NCBI RefSeq assembly: GCF_013362815.1
Contig: NZ_JABFVK010000070.1
Span: 1-64,000 of the forward strand
Reading direction: 5' to 3'
DNA: 64,000 bases
Source of the DNA: Hamadaea sp.
Lineage (GTDB): Bacteria; Actinomycetota; Actinomycetes; Mycobacteriales; Micromonosporaceae
Shown: positions 27,728 through 38,810 of the stretch, piece after piece
How the letters are laid out: each line of letters starts with the position of its first letter
How positions within the stretch are numbered: position 1 is the first letter of the stretch
Program-made: the position numbers and the translations under genes
Notes under the pieces: model-generated
The model's database searches: none
What the model saw: the letters and a program-made list of their open reading frames with translations, nothing else
Told to the model about the DNA's origin: nothing

Positions 27728-29133
27728 ATGGCTAGGACCGACACCGCCACCTCGTCCCCTGCGGACGTCTTCGTGATTTTCGGGATCACCGGCGACCTCG
27801 CGAAGGTGATGACCTTCCACTCTCTCTACCGGTTGGAAGCCCGGGGCCTGCTCGACTGCCCGATCGTCGGCGTCGCGGTCGACGAGTGGAGCGACGCAGA
27901 CCTGCGTGACCATGCCCGGGCCGCGATCGAGGGCGGGGGAGAGAAGATCGACGAAGAGGTGTTCGATCGACTCGTCGGCCGCATGTCCTATCTGGCGGGG
28001 GATTTCGCAGATGCCGGCACGTACGCCCGGCTCGGTGCGGCCGTGGGCTCCGCGACGACGCCCGTCTATTACCTGGAGATCCCGCCATCCTTGTTCGGCA
28101 TGGTGATCAAGGGTCTGGCCGACGCAGACCTCGTCCGCAGCGGCCGGGTAGTCGTGGAGAAGCCGTTCGGGCACGATCAGGCATCGGCCCGGGAGCTGGC
28201 CGACCAGCTGCACACCTACGTCGCCGAGCCCCAGTTGTTCCGCATCGATCATTTCCTGGGGAAGATGGGTCTGGAGGAGCTGATCTACCTACGCTTCGCC
28301 AATACGATGCTGGAACCGGTGTGGAACCGCAATCACGTCGAGTGTGTGCAGCTCACGATGGCCGAGGACTTCGGGGTTGAGGACCGTGGGCACTTCTACG
28401 ACCCGGTCGGCGCGCTACGAGACGTCGTCGTCAACCACCTGATGCAGCTGCTGTCGGCCGGCGCGATGGAGGCACCGTCCGGTCGTGATCCGGACACCAT
28501 CAAGAACGCCCAGGTGGCGCTGTGGAAGGCGGTGCTCACGGCCGAGCCCGCGAACTACGTGCGCGGCCAGTACGACGGCTATCAGGACGTTCCGGGGGTG
28601 GCTTCCGGATCCACCACGGAGACCTACGCGGCGCTACGTCTTGACATTGACAACTGGCGATGGTCGGGGGTTCCCTTCTTCATCCGGACGGGCAAGTTCC
28701 TCGCCCAGACTCAGACCGAATTCCGGCTGGTCTTCAAGCACCCGCCGCGGTTGGGCCTGCAGTTGCCGTTCGAACGCGATCCCGAGGCCAACCAGATCGT
28801 CGTCCGGCTCGACCCCAGCACCGGGATCCGGTTCCGGTTCGAGGCCCGCGGCGCGCAGGGTCCGGAGCCTCAGACCGTCACCGCCGACGTCGAGGCGGCC
28901 GCGCAAGGCGGCGAAGGCCCCACGCCGTACGAGGTGCTCCTGCACGCCGCGCTTGTCGGCAACAGCATGCGTTTCACCCGTCAGGACGGTGTCGAAGAGA
29001 CGTGGCGGATCATGCAGCCGCTGCTCGACGCGCCGCCACCCGTCCACGCGTACGCGAAAGGCTCGATGGGCCCGGACGCCGCGAATGCGCTTGTCGCCGA
29101 TTTCGGTGGCTGGCACCAGCCTTGGGGCATGTC

Positions 29134-29137
<4 letters not shown>
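27728..29137 (+). CDS. zwf: Glucose-6-phosphate 1-dehydrogenase (Zwf)
   Basis: This 469-residue enzyme oxidises glucose-6-phosphate with NADP+ (or NAD+) at the entry of the pentose phosphate pathway. The nucleotide motif is FGITGDLAKVM (about 18-28; usual form GATGDLAxRK), and the catalytic region RIDHFLGK (about 172-179) includes the active-site His and Lys. Replacement of the usual Arg-Lys after GDLA by Val-Met is a deviation in the cofactor loop and may affect cofactor choice. It begins 5 nt after the NDH-2 gene and overlaps the GH15 gene by 4 bp. The window holds no opcA or tal/tkt, so it is not the standard pentose-phosphate locus. Confidence 0.93.
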
Positions 29138-31031
<1,894 letters not shown>

Positions 31032-31035
<4 letters not shown>

Positions 31036-32657
31036 CGGCGTTCACCGCCGCGACGGGGGAGATCATGACCAGCGCATACGATGTGATCATCATCGGCACG
31101 GGTGCGGGTGGCGGCACGCTGGCCGCTCGGCTCGCTTCGTCGGGCAAGCGAATCCTGCTGCTGGAGCGCGGATCGTGGTTGCCCCGTGAACCTGACAACT
31201 GGGACACCTCCGCGGTGTTCATCGACGGGCGCTATATCTCGCCCGACACGTGGTACGACCACAAGGGCAAGGCATTCCAGCCCCAGGTGCACTATTTCGT
31301 CGGGGGCATGACCAAGCTCTACGGTGCTGCTCTGTATCGCCTGCGGGAGAAGGACTTCGGCGAGCTTCACCACCATGACGGCAGCTCACCGGCGTGGCCG
31401 ATCAGCTACGCGGACATGGAGCCCTACTACACCGCCGCCGAGCACATGTATCAGGTGCACGGTGCCCGTGGTGAGGACCCGACCGAACCGCCGGCCAGCG
31501 GACCCTATCCATTCCCGCCGGTGGCCCACGAACCGCGCATCCAGCAGCTGTCGGACGACCTGGCCGCGGTCGGCCTGCATCCGTTCCACGCGCCGTGCGG
31601 CGTACGCCTGACCGAGACGAACATGCCGTACAGCATCTGCGTGAAATGCAGTGCCTGCGACGGATTCCCTTGCCCGCTGCACGCCAAGTCCGATGCCGAG
31701 GTGTTCGGCGTACGCCCTGCGCTGACCCAGCCGAACGTGACTCTGCTGACCAACGCCGAGGCGGTGCGACTGGAGACCGACGCCAGTGGCCGGTCGGTGA
31801 CGACGGTGGTCGTGGAGCACGAGGGGCACGAGGAGCGCTACCAGGGTGACATCGTCGTGGTCTCATGCGGAGCCGCGAACACGGCGAAGCTGCTGCTGGC
31901 CTCGGCCACCGACAAGCATCCCAACGGGCTGGCGAACGGGTCGGACCAGGTCGGCCGCAATTACATGTATCACGACAGCCAAGCAGTGCTCGCGTTGTCG
32001 AGGGAGCCGAACCCCACCGTCTTCCAGAAGACCTTGGGCGTCAACGACTTCTATTTCTCCGGACCGGACTTCGACTATCCGATGGGCAACATCCAGATGA
32101 TCGGCAAGTCGGAGGCGGAGATGTACAAGGGCGAGAAGCCCATCGAGACGAAGCTCGCCCCGAAGTGGGCTTTGCGCGACGTCGCCGCCCACGCGGTCGA
32201 CTTCTGGCTGTCCACGGAGGATCTGCCGATGCCGGAGAACCGAGTGACGCTGACTTCGACGGGCGACATCCGGCTCGCGTACGCCCCGTCGAACAAGACC
32301 GCGTCGACCCGGCTGTACCACCAGCTCAAGTCGATGCTGAAGCACCTGGGAATGCACGAGGATCACCTGGTGCACAGGTTCGCCTACATGAAGACCGACA
32401 TCCCGATCGCCGGTGTCGCCCACCAGGCCGGCACGGCCCGCTTCGGCGCCGACCCGGCCTCGTCGGTTCTGAACGCCGATTGCCGGGCCCACGAGGTGGA
32501 CAACCTGTACGTCGTGGACACGAGCTTCTTCCCGAGCATCGGCGCGGTGAATCCCGCTCTCACGGCGATGGCGAACGCCTTGCGAGTCGGTGATCATCTA
32601 CTCGAGAGGATGGGTGTCTCGGGTGCCGCTGCGACGACGCCGGTCGTCGCGAGCTGA
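31032..32657 (+). CDS. GMC family FAD-dependent oxidoreductase
   Basis: This 541-residue protein has the FAD fold YDVIIIGTGAGGGTLAARLASSGKRILLLERG (about 16-46), and a GMC C-terminal end with the His/Asn segment VVDTSFFPSIGAVNPALTAMANALRVGDHL. A Cys cluster CVKCSACDGFPC (about 204-215) is typical of the bacterial sugar/alcohol-oxidising subgroup. It likely oxidises an alcohol, sugar or sterol. The start overlaps the GH15 stop by 4 bp; an alternative ATG at 31065 has a better ribosome site. Electron acceptor and substrate are unknown. Confidence 0.85.
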
Positions 32658-32696
32658 CCCGCCCGCGGTGCACCGCCGGCGATCCGAGCGCTCGCC

Positions 32697-34436
32697 GTGA
32701 CGACCGACCAGATCCTGCTCGGCGTGGCCCTGATCCTGGCCCTCGCCGTCGGATCCCAGCTGATCGCCAGCCGGTTGCGGATTCCGGCCCTGATCGTGCT
32801 CCTGCCGGTCGGATTCATCGCCGGTGCCACGACGAGTGTCGTGGATCCGGAGCGACTGCTCGGATCGGCATTCCAGCCGCTGGTCTCCTTGTCGGTGGCG
32901 GTGATCCTCTACGACGCGGGACTCGGGCTGAAGCTGCGACGGCTGCACGGGCATATTCGGACCGTCCTGCGCCGGCTCATCACGATCGGCGTCACGGTCA
33001 CCTGGTTGACGGCGGCGTTGCTGGCGATGTGGCTGCTGGGCATGTCGGGCCAAGCCGCGCTGATGATCGGGGCGATCTTGGTCGTGAGCGGGCCGACCGT
33101 CGTCGGTCCACTGCTCAACTTCGTACGCCCGATCGACCGGCTGCAGCACATCCTGTCCTGGGAAGGCTCGTTGATCGATCCGATCGGGGCGATTCTCGGC
33201 GCTGTGGTCTTCCACGCGATCGTGTCGAACAGCCACCGGACCGTCATCTCGGGCATGGTGCATTTCGCGGGCAGCGTCGGTCTGGGCCTGCTCGGCGGCG
33301 TGGTGGGGATCGGAATTCTCTGGCTGATCCTGCGCGTACTGCGGGTGGGCGAGGTTCTCGGCACCCTGGCGCAGCTCGCCGTCGTCGTCGGAGTGACGGC
33401 GCTGTGTGACGTCGCGCGCGACGACAGTGGACTCATCGCCGCGATCCTCATCGGGCTCGCGCTGGCCAACATGCCGGGGTTCGCCATCGCCGAGCGCCGG
33501 CCGTTCTTCGAAACCCTGGTGCAGCTCACGTTGGGCCTGCTGTTCGTCAGCATTTCCGCCACGGTCACGCCGGCCTCGTTGACCGACGTGATACTTCCCG
33601 CGGCCGCGACTGCGGTGGTGCTGATCGTGGTGGTGCGTCCGATCGTCGCCCTGGTCTCGACGGTGCGAACCGATCTGTCCACAGGCGAGCGGGCTTTCGT
33701 GGGGTGGATGGCGCCGCGTGGCATCGTGGCCGCGGCCACGGCGTCGACGTTCGCGCCCACACTGACCGGACAAGGCATCGCCGGAGCCGAACAGATCCTC
33801 CCCACTACCTTCCTGATCATCGTCGTGACCGTCACGGTGTACGGGTTGACCGCCGCTCCGGTGGCAAAGTTGCTGGGTGTGGTCCGGACGGCTCGGGCTC
33901 GCCCGATGTTGATCGGCGGTGAGCCCTGGGTGGTCGACCTGGCCCAGACGTTGCGTTCGATCGGCCTGGAGGTCGTCTTGTGGTCGGGGATGGCCGGTCA
34001 GCGTAAGACGATCACCGATGCCGGCCTGGAGCTGGCACCGGGTGAGCTGATCGCCGACGTGACCAACCCGGCCGCCCGCATCGAGGGGGTGACCGCTGTG
34101 TTTCTGCTGACCGAGGACGACGGCTTCAACGCTCTCGCCGGCACTTTGCTGGCCGGCGGGCTGGACGGGCCCATCTATCGGCTACGGCCACGCCCGGACA
34201 GTCATGCGGTGTTGCCCGGCGAAAGCGCGGGTGCGCTTCTGTTCGGCCCTGAACTCACCCGGGACGCCATCGCGACGCGGTTCGCGCGGGGTGAGCGCAC
34301 GTCGGTCGGCCGGGACGCCACGGCGATATCAGGCGACCTGCTCTTTCGGGTGGGAAGCGAGGGCGACCTTCGGCCAGTCACCGACGACGGTCTGCCGGAG
34401 GCTGGGCCTGGGGACTCCATGGTCGTTCTTCGGTGA
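32697..34436 (+). CDS. CPA1-type Na+(K+)/H+ antiporter with C-terminal nucleotide-binding-like domain
   Basis: This 579-residue protein has a membrane domain of about 12 helices (1-400), including ILYDAGLGLKL and GPTVVGPLLNFVRP plus the pore motif SLIDPIGAILGAVVF typical of the NhaP/CPA1 family. The C-terminal part (about 400-579) looks like a Rossmann-type regulatory domain (RPMLIGGEPWVVDLAQTLRSIGLEVVLWSG), with an end resembling TrkA_C. It probably exchanges monovalent cations for protons. GTG start; it lies 39 nt after the GMC gene and before the cyclase gene, all on the same strand. Confidence 0.83.
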   Translation: MTTDQILLGVALILALAVGSQLIASRLRIPALIVLLPVGFIAGATTSVVDPERLLGSAFQPLVSLSVAVILYDAGLGLKLRRLHGHIRTVLRRLITIGVTVTWLTAALLAMWLLGMSGQAALMIGAILVVSGPTVVGPLLNFVRPIDRLQHILSWEGSLIDPIGAILGAVVFHAIVSNSHRTVISGMVHFAGSVGLGLLGGVVGIGILWLILRVLRVGEVLGTLAQLAVVVGVTALCDVARDDSGLIAAILIGLALANMPGFAIAERRPFFETLVQLTLGLLFVSISATVTPASLTDVILPAAATAVVLIVVVRPIVALVSTVRTDLSTGERAFVGWMAPRGIVAAATASTFAPTLTGQGIAGAEQILPTTFLIIVVTVTVYGLTAAPVAKLLGVVRTARARPMLIGGEPWVVDLAQTLRSIGLEVVLWSGMAGQRKTITDAGLELAPGELIADVTNPAARIEGVTAVFLLTEDDGFNALAGTLLAGGLDGPIYRLRPRPDSHAVLPGESAGALLFGPELTRDAIATRFARGERTSVGRDATAISGDLLFRVGSEGDLRPVTDDGLPEAGPGDSMVVLR

Positions 34437-34505
34437 CCCGGGCTGCGGCGGTTTGATGGAGGTTGTCGGCCGGAACGCCGGGCCGACTCACGGGGCGGAG
34501 CCGAT

Positions 34506-35447
34506 ATGACGACGAACGCGCGAGCGGAGTTGCCGAATCTCGATTCTCAGCAGTTCCGCGAGCTCTATGCGCGGCTGAAGAATACCGTGCACTGGGGCAC
34601 AGCCGATCGACGCGGAGCACTCAATCACATCACCACGCCACGGCTTCTCGCCGCCCTGACCGAGGTCCGGCTGGGCCTGCCGATCTCGATGGCAGCGGCT
34701 GTGACGACGGACGTCGCTGTGGACAATCCTCACCCGGCCGTCCACGACATGATCAGTTCGCCCGGAGAGCACCGGGGGGCGCCGGGTCTGCATTTCGCGT
34801 ACGACCGGATGGCGATGAACATTCACGGCGACGCCGACAGCCACATCGATGCCCTCTGCCACGTCATCTACGACGGCGAGATGTACAACGACGTGCCGGC
34901 GGGGGCCACCGAGCCGGATGGCTCACCGTCGCTGTCCATCGACGTCGCCCGAAACGGAATCGTCGGGCGGGGTGTGCTGCTCGACATTCCGCGTCTGCAC
35001 GGAGTTTCGTGGCTGGAGCCCGGCGAACACGTGACAGTGCAAGATCTCGGCGCGGCGGAGCAGGCCCAAGGGCTCCGGGTGGGACCGGGCGATCTGCTGT
35101 TCGTGCACGTGGGTCATCGGCGACGCCGTGCCAGTGTCGGAGCCTGGGACGCAGCGTCCGCCCGGTCCGGCCTCCATCCCACGGCTCTGGAGTTCTTGGC
35201 CGAGCGTCAGGTGGCGGTGCTGGGCAGTGACGGAAACAACGACACCGCCCCGGCCACGGGAGTCGGCTATCCGGTGCACGTGTTGGCGGTCAACGCGCTC
35301 GGCATACACCTGCTCGACTATCTCCGGTTCGACGACTTGCTGCCGGTGTGCGAGCGCGAGAACCGGTGGACGTTTCTGTGCGTCATCGCTCCGCTGCGCC
35401 TTCCGGAAGCCACTGGCTCACCGGTCAACCCCATCGCGGTGCTCTGA
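34506..35447 (+). CDS. Cyclase family protein (kynurenine-formamidase-like, PF04199)
   Basis: This 313-residue protein fits the metal-dependent cyclase family: HWGTADRRGALNHIT near the N terminus, and the metal site HGDADSHIDALCHVIYDGEMYND (about 100-122), followed by GRGVLLDIPRLHG and a later VLGSDGNNDTAP. Family members hydrolyse amides or cyclic esters. The canonical HGTHxD motif is modified here (HGDADSHID). The substrate is unknown. It is the last gene in the rightward block that begins with NDH-2; its stop is 39 bp from the convergent membrane-protein gene. Confidence 0.82.
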   Translation: MTTNARAELPNLDSQQFRELYARLKNTVHWGTADRRGALNHITTPRLLAALTEVRLGLPISMAAAVTTDVAVDNPHPAVHDMISSPGEHRGAPGLHFAYDRMAMNIHGDADSHIDALCHVIYDGEMYNDVPAGATEPDGSPSLSIDVARNGIVGRGVLLDIPRLHGVSWLEPGEHVTVQDLGAAEQAQGLRVGPGDLLFVHVGHRRRRASVGAWDAASARSGLHPTALEFLAERQVAVLGSDGNNDTAPATGVGYPVHVLAVNALGIHLLDYLRFDDLLPVCERENRWTFLCVIAPLRLPEATGSPVNPIAVL

Positions 35448-35486
35448 CGTGCCCCGCTCGGATGCCGCGTGCGCGAGCCCCGATTG

Positions 35487-36164
35487 TCACGGCCGCGGTG
35501 ACGTCGTCGGGCGTACGCGGCAGTTGCCGGGCTGATCGTCGCCTGCCACCACGAAGTCCTGGCAGGTGACCACGTGATTGTTGAACTGCCCGGTGAGGAA
35601 CCCGGCGATTCCCACCACGACGACGATCGCCACGCTGACCAAGCGGAGCCGAAGTGTCGACAGCGCGAAGTAGTCCGGGGCCAGAATCCGGGCCACCGCC
35701 CATAGGGTCACCGGCAGCGTGACCATGATGAGAGCGATGAGACAGATGTCGATTACTCGATATGTCCTGGCCCATCGGCCACCGACCGGAACGATCAGCC
35801 GCCAGGCAAGCCAGATCACCGGCAGCGCGAGAATCGCGAGCATCCACGGATGGACCGAAAGGTGTCGGCGCAACGCGAGCGCTCCCAGCAGTAGCACCGC
35901 TGACAGCACGAAGATCTCGAGCAGGCGGTAGTAGAACACCGTGTGGTACGCGCCCAAAGCGAACGCCACATCCCAGGCGAGCAGGGACACCGCGATCGTT
36001 ATCGCGAAGAAGCCCCGTAGCTCACCGGGCTGGTGCTCGCCATCGAAGCCGGTCAGGAGATCGTCGTCGACCCGAGGGTGGAACTTGACGACCTGCGGCG
36101 GGCGGATCTCCTTGCGGCCGGGCATCACATCGAGCGGGCGAGGTCGCGTACCCGCGTCCACCAC
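35487..36164 (-). CDS. Hypothetical integral membrane protein
   Basis: This 225-residue protein has a cytoplasmic N-terminal arm of about 50 residues and five predicted TM helices (about 51-70, 75-97, 107-126, 133-158 and 170-192), then a short extracytoplasmic tail with two Cys (CQDFVVAGDDQPGNC, about 202-216) that could form a disulfide. I do not recognise the family. ATG 36125 is an alternative start. It is the last gene of the leftward run from 42608, but a 99-bp gap separates it from the hydrolase upstream. Confidence 0.65.
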   Translation of the reverse strand: MVDAGTRPRPLDVMPGRKEIRPPQVVKFHPRVDDDLLTGFDGEHQPGELRGFFAITIAVSLLAWDVAFALGAYHTVFYYRLLEIFVLSAVLLLGALALRRHLSVHPWMLAILALPVIWLAWRLIVPVGGRWARTYRVIDICLIALIMVTLPVTLWAVARILAPDYFALSTLRLRLVSVAIVVVVGIAGFLTGQFNNHVVTCQDFVVAGDDQPGNCRVRPTTSPRP

Positions 36165-36263
36165 GGCATGGTCCGGTCGGCGAGTGCCGCCACGTGACTG
36201 TTCATGATTCCACTGTCCAGCGAATCGTCGCGGCCGGTGGATGAACGCTGAAACCCGCTCGCC

Positions 36264-37088
36264 CTAAACGTACGCCGGAAGCCAGGCGGTGATCCGTTCG
36301 ACGACCGCTCCCGGCGACTTGGCCCACCGGAAATGGTCGAGCGGAGCGCCCGCCTCGGCCGCGCTCACGTGGACCCGGGTCACCTTTGCGCCGGTGAGCT
36401 TGCCGGCGAGCAGCTCGATCGTGGGCGGGGGAGTGTACTGATCGGTGTCGACGCTGATCGCCAGCACCGGTACGCCGATGTCACCGAGCCGGTCGGCGAC
36501 GCCCAACCGGGTCGCGAACTCGCCTCGCCGTGCGGTGTGCGCCCAGTCCTGGATGACGCCGCGTGACTGCCGGCCGCCGAATCCCCAGCCGGGCCAATGA
36601 CCGAGCAGCGCGCTGATTCCGCGGATGCCCTCGGCGAACCCCAGTACGCCGAGCGAGCGCGACCCGAACAAGCGCCAGTGCGGCAGACCGGAGGCGATCA
36701 GGATCAATCCGTCGACCGGGTGCTCCGGCGCGCACCGGGCGAGGTGGATGACGCAGGCATGGCCGCCCAGTGAGTGCCCGAGCAGGAACGTACGCCGTCC
36801 CGCCCGCAGCTCGGCCGTCGCGGCCAGGACGGCTCCCACATCGTCGGCGAGGTCGGTCATCGCGTACCGGGCGGCACGGGTGGCCTTCGGGAGGCTGTCG
36901 CCGGTGCCCCGCAGGTCGGCGACGGCCACGCCACTGCCGTCGGCGCTCAGGCGCTCGACCAGCTGACCGTAGTAGCGCGCGGGAACCCCCATCGCCGGGA
37001 AGACGGCGAAGAACGGAGCTTGCGGGTCGGCCGCGGGCGTGACGTCCACCGAGAGGCGGTCGGCACCACGGTCGAGGAACAACTGCAT
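36264..37088 (-). CDS. Alpha/beta-hydrolase fold protein (serine hydrolase)
   Basis: This protein of about 274 residues has the nucleophile elbow LLGHSLGGHA (Ser at about 103), an oxyanion region FAVFPAMGVPARYYG, a likely Asp in VLAISVDTDQYTPP and a C-terminal His in APLDHFRW. The fold and GHSLGG elbow indicate a serine esterase, lipase or related hydrolase; the substrate is unknown. Start choice: ATG 37088 keeps the protein close to the fold start; an upstream ATG at 37109 adds seven residues. It follows the Lrp-like gene on the same strand. Confidence 0.8.
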   Translation of the reverse strand: MQLFLDRGADRLSVDVTPAADPQAPFFAVFPAMGVPARYYGQLVERLSADGSGVAVADLRGTGDSLPKATRAARYAMTDLADDVGAVLAATAELRAGRRTFLLGHSLGGHACVIHLARCAPEHPVDGLILIASGLPHWRLFGSRSLGVLGFAEGIRGISALLGHWPGWGFGGRQSRGVIQDWAHTARRGEFATRLGVADRLGDIGVPVLAISVDTDQYTPPPTIELLAGKLTGAKVTRVHVSAAEAGAPLDHFRWAKSPGAVVERITAWLPAYV

Positions 37089-37137
37089 GCCGACCAGCCT
37101 AGCCGTCATATGTTACCGGCGGGTAGCCCTGGCGGTG

Positions 37138-37419
37138 TCAGGCGGGGAAGCCGATCGAGAAGGTCTCCTCGAGGTCGTGCCGTGAGTACGCCCGGAACGC
37201 GATGTGCGTGTCGGTGTTGACCACACCGGGAGTCTTCGAGATGCCGCCGGCGATGACCTCGGCGATCTGCTCGAACTCCTTCACGCGGACGACGGCGATC
37301 AGATCGACGCTGCCCGCCACCGAGTAGACCTCGCTCACCCCGGGCAGATCGGCCAGCGACGTGGCGACCTCGGGAATCGAGTCGGTGGCACAATCGACGA
37401 GAACAATCGCGGTGATCAC
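37138..37419 (-). CDS. Stand-alone Lrp/AsnC ligand-binding (RAM) domain protein
   Basis: This 93-residue protein is only the C-terminal effector domain of Lrp/AsnC regulators: alpha-beta sandwich with ITAIVLVDC, VSEVYSVAGSVDLIAVVRVKEFEQIAEVI and a final beta strand. The N-terminal HTH is absent, so it cannot bind DNA by itself. Such stand-alone RAM proteins bind amino acids or modulate partner regulators; in other actinomycetes one is found near trpD and the cytochrome genes. The GTG at 37419 overlaps the upstream nucleotidyltransferase stop (GTGA), so translation is coupled. Confidence 0.82.
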   Translation of the reverse strand: MITAIVLVDCATDSIPEVATSLADLPGVSEVYSVAGSVDLIAVVRVKEFEQIAEVIAGGISKTPGVVNTDTHIAFRAYSRHDLEETFSIGFPA

Positions 37420-38234
37420 GAGCGTGACTCTACTCGCACGGTCAGGTTCCGCGCGCGTACGGCCCGGCTCAGGTGCTCGCCTTCGGCGACGTCCGACCCC
37501 GGCCAGACCACGCTGTCGCGGACGTCGCCGCGGACGTTCGCCCCCGCGCCGATCACACTCCGCCGGACGTCACCGGTGACGACCGCGTCTGGTGCGATCA
37601 GGCTCTCCTCGACCTCGAGCAGATTCGCGTGCAGGTAGCTCCGGGGAGTGCCGCAGTCCAGGTAGAGCCCGTGCAACCGGATCACGTCCAGCGTTCCCGT
37701 CGCCTCGGCGGGGCGCCACGCCAGGCGTACCAGATCTCCATGATCCGCGGGCAGGGACGCCGCCGTCGCGGCCGGAAGCAGCGACATGCCCGCGAAGTCA
37801 TAGGCCCCGAACTCGCCCTCGCCGCCGACGTGGCGCTGGCCGAGCATCCGCAGGCGCTCGCCGTCCCAGTCGGTGACCAGCGCGGAGATCGTGACGTCGG
37901 CGGAGAAGTAGGCGTCGGCGTTCATCACCAGGACCGGCCGGCCGTCGACCCAGTTGCGCAGGTGGCCGACGCTCCCGGCGCTACCGAGCAGCTCCTTCTC
38001 GACGCTCACGTGCGCGCGGTCGCCGACGTGCTCGGCGACCTGATCGCCCAGCCAGCAGGCGTTGACCGCGACCCGATCGGGACCGCTGAGCCCGATCTCG
38101 TCGAGCAGAGCGAGCGCGCGGTCGATCATCGGCACGTTGCCGACCGGGCACAACGCCTTGGGAAGCAGCGTCGTGAGTGGACGAAGGCGGCTGCCTTCGC
38201 CCGCGGCCAGGACGATCGCCGCCAGCTCAGCCAT
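37416..38234 (-). CDS. Sugar-1-phosphate nucleotidyltransferase (GlmU/RmlA/ManC-like)
   Basis: This 272-residue protein has the nucleotidyltransferase signature LAAIVLAAGEGSRLRPLTTLLPKALCPVGNVPMID at its N terminus, with the Asp in VLVMNADAYF that binds metal, and a short C-terminal left-handed beta-helix-like tail (SLIAPDAVVTGDVRRSVIGAGANVRGDVRDSVVWPGS, about 216-252). It would join NTP to a sugar-1-phosphate for cell-wall or glycan precursors, most probably GDP-mannose- or glucose-type; the sugar is unknown. ATG 38234 overlaps the NUDIX gene by 8 bp. Confidence 0.85.
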   Translation of the reverse strand: MAELAAIVLAAGEGSRLRPLTTLLPKALCPVGNVPMIDRALALLDEIGLSGPDRVAVNACWLGDQVAEHVGDRAHVSVEKELLGSAGSVGHLRNWVDGRPVLVMNADAYFSADVTISALVTDWDGERLRMLGQRHVGGEGEFGAYDFAGMSLLPAATAASLPADHGDLVRLAWRPAEATGTLDVIRLHGLYLDCGTPRSYLHANLLEVEESLIAPDAVVTGDVRRSVIGAGANVRGDVRDSVVWPGSDVAEGEHLSRAVRARNLTVRVESRS

Positions 38235-38778
38235 GGCTGGACTGGGAGGCGGGAGCGTCTGGGCCAAGGCCGTAGGTGCCCAGGAGACGTCCGGTCGCGA
38301 CGGTGAGCTTCGGCAGGTCGTCGAGCGCATGCCAGGCCGCCTCCCAGACCTCGGCTCCGTCGACCGAGAGTTCGACCTGGTCGGCGTCGACCCGGGCGGT
38401 GAACACCGTGTCGACCCAGCGCCCGTTGGTGTGCACGAGCGCGTTCGGCTTGGCCGGGCTCAGCTGATCCGGCTCGAACTCGATGCCGGTTTCCTCGGCG
38501 GCTTCCCGGAGGGCTCCTTGCAGGGGAGTCTCACCTCGGTTGAGCAGCCCGGCCGGCAAGGTCCAGCCGCGCCCGGGCGGCTGCCGCAGCAACAAGACGC
38601 GCCGGGCCGGGCCGTCCGGATCGGTGCCGACGTCGAAGATGAGGACGACCGCGCCGATCGTGTACTTCGGGGTCGCGAGGCGTACGAGTCGCAGCCGGGT
38701 CTTGTGTGGCAGCCGGTAGAAGATCCCGTAGCCGATCGCGGTCAGCCGGGTACGCAAGGCGGAACGGCGTGGGCTCAC
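38227..38778 (-). CDS. NUDIX hydrolase
   Basis: This 183-residue protein has a complete NUDIX box, GLLNRGETPLQGALREAAEETGIEF (about 86-110), matching G-x5-E-x7-REUxEExGU. It hydrolyses a nucleoside diphosphate linked to another group; the substrate is unknown. The N-terminal about 45 residues are basic and precede the usual fold. The GTG at 38778 is preceded by TACAGT 6 nt upstream, so the mRNA may be leaderless. It overlaps the nucleotidyltransferase gene by 8 bp. Confidence 0.85.
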   Translation of the reverse strand: MSPRRSALRTRLTAIGYGIFYRLPHKTRLRLVRLATPKYTIGAVVLIFDVGTDPDGPARRVLLLRQPPGRGWTLPAGLLNRGETPLQGALREAAEETGIEFEPDQLSPAKPNALVHTNGRWVDTVFTARVDADQVELSVDGAEVWEAAWHALDDLPKLTVATGRLLGTYGLGPDAPASQSSHG

Positions 38779-38810
38779 CTGGAGACTGTAGCGAATGCCA
38801 TGCCCGCGAC

